Shown: positions 39,554 to 39,708 of the stretch, one piece after another
How positions within the stretch are numbered: the stretch's first letter is position 1
Layout of the letters: every line of letters starts with the position of its first letter
Origin: an uncultured bacterium
GTDB taxonomy: Bacteria; Actinomycetota; Coriobacteriia; Coriobacteriales; Eggerthellaceae
NCBI GenBank assembly: GCA_937890835.1
Contig: CALADF010000008.1
Location: 1 to 39,708 of the forward strand
DNA length: 39,708 bases
Reading direction: 5' to 3'
Translations under genes and position numbers: made by a program
The notes under the pieces: generated by a model
What the model was told of the DNA's origin: nothing
Database searches by the model: none
Seen by the model: only the letters and a program-made list of their open reading frames with translations

Positions 39554-39590
39554 ATTGTACGTATGTGGTTACGAAAAATCAATTCGTAAC
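39554..39590 (-). promoter_or_regulatory. Promoter and palindromic operator of the transporter operon
   Basis: On the minus strand, TTGATT (39582-39577), 17 bases, TACAAT (39559-39554). A perfect inverted repeat GTTACGA-N9-TCGTAAC (39568-39590) covers the -35. It does not match the usual Fur or DtxR/IdeR consensus. Confidence 0.75.
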
Positions 39591-39664
39591 ATCGTAAAGC
39601 AGGCGAGCGGTTCGAACGAGGTCGGATTGCTAAAGAATGCGTTATGACCAGGGGAATCCAGTAG

Positions 39665-39680
39665 GTTTTCACGTGAAACA
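39665..39680. promoter_or_regulatory. Degenerate parS-like site
   Basis: GTTTTCACGTGAAACA matches parS at 14 of 16 positions, with the first two bases swapped. It is in the non-coding end of the window, followed by GAAAAAAG. Confidence 0.4.
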
Positions 39681-39708
39681 GAAAAAAGCGTCCGAGGGAA
39701 GGGGGTCC

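Noticed and set aside
1..39708. CRISPR arrays, insertion sequences, prophage genes or rRNA genes
   Set aside because: No regularly spaced repeats, transposase or integrase genes, or rRNA-like sequence were found on either strand.

Overview
The window looks like an origin-proximal piece of a chromosome from the Actinomycetota class Coriobacteriia, most likely an Eggerthellaceae-type gut anaerobe. Three things point there: the gene order yidC end - jag - rsmG - parA - parB that flanks oriC in Gram-positive bacteria; at least four perfect ParB-binding parS sites (TGTTTCACGTGAAACA) in the first 6.4 kb; and anaerobic metabolism (four-subunit 2-oxoacid:ferredoxin oxidoreductase, a PaaK-type ligase, many membrane and lipoprotein hypotheticals). 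The genus is inference. The first 7 kb read as less GC-rich than the rest.

Layout. 1-10.4 kb, chromosome core: YidC tail, Jag/KhpB, a broken small gene, RsmG, ParA, ParB, RlmN (convergent), D-Ala-D-Ala ligase, a small membrane protein (minus), and a large exonuclease-DinG helicase. parS sites sit in the gaps, and three of them lie inside longer palindromes that look like transcription terminators. 10.4-16.7 kb: a one-pass coiled-coil membrane protein, a very long membrane protein with a degenerate M28 peptidase fold split by a ~650-residue low-complexity insert, and a hybrid histidine kinase. 16.8-20 kb: a LysR regulator divergent from a PaaK-type CoA ligase, which is followed by a stand-alone LysR ligand-binding domain without a DNA-binding domain. 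20-23 kb: a large surface lipoprotein gene broken by an amber stop and a frameshift. 23.2-26.5 kb: overlapping porG-porD-porA-porB. 26.7-30.1 kb: two AGCS amino-acid:cation symporters, the second under a glycine riboswitch. 30.4-33.8 kb: a membrane-anchored XRE regulator, tRNA-Gly(CCC), a RelQ-type alarmone synthetase, a Gph-like phosphatase, a VanZ-like protein and a small XRE regulator with paired operators. 34.1-39.7 kb: galE, a candidate promoter-terminator small RNA, and a minus-strand operon of substrate-binding lipoprotein, FecCD permease, ATPase and SAM methyltransferase behind a perfect palindromic operator.

The least ordinary items are: parS sites doubling as terminators; the exonuclease-DinG protein that keeps a full Fe-S cysteine set; the predicted metal-free M28 pseudoenzyme; the solo LysR sensor domain paired with a CoA ligase; the glycine riboswitch with an apparent Shine-Dalgarno-masking hairpin; and the small-RNA candidate with two palindromes around its -35 box and a CU-rich segment complementary to ribosome binding sites.
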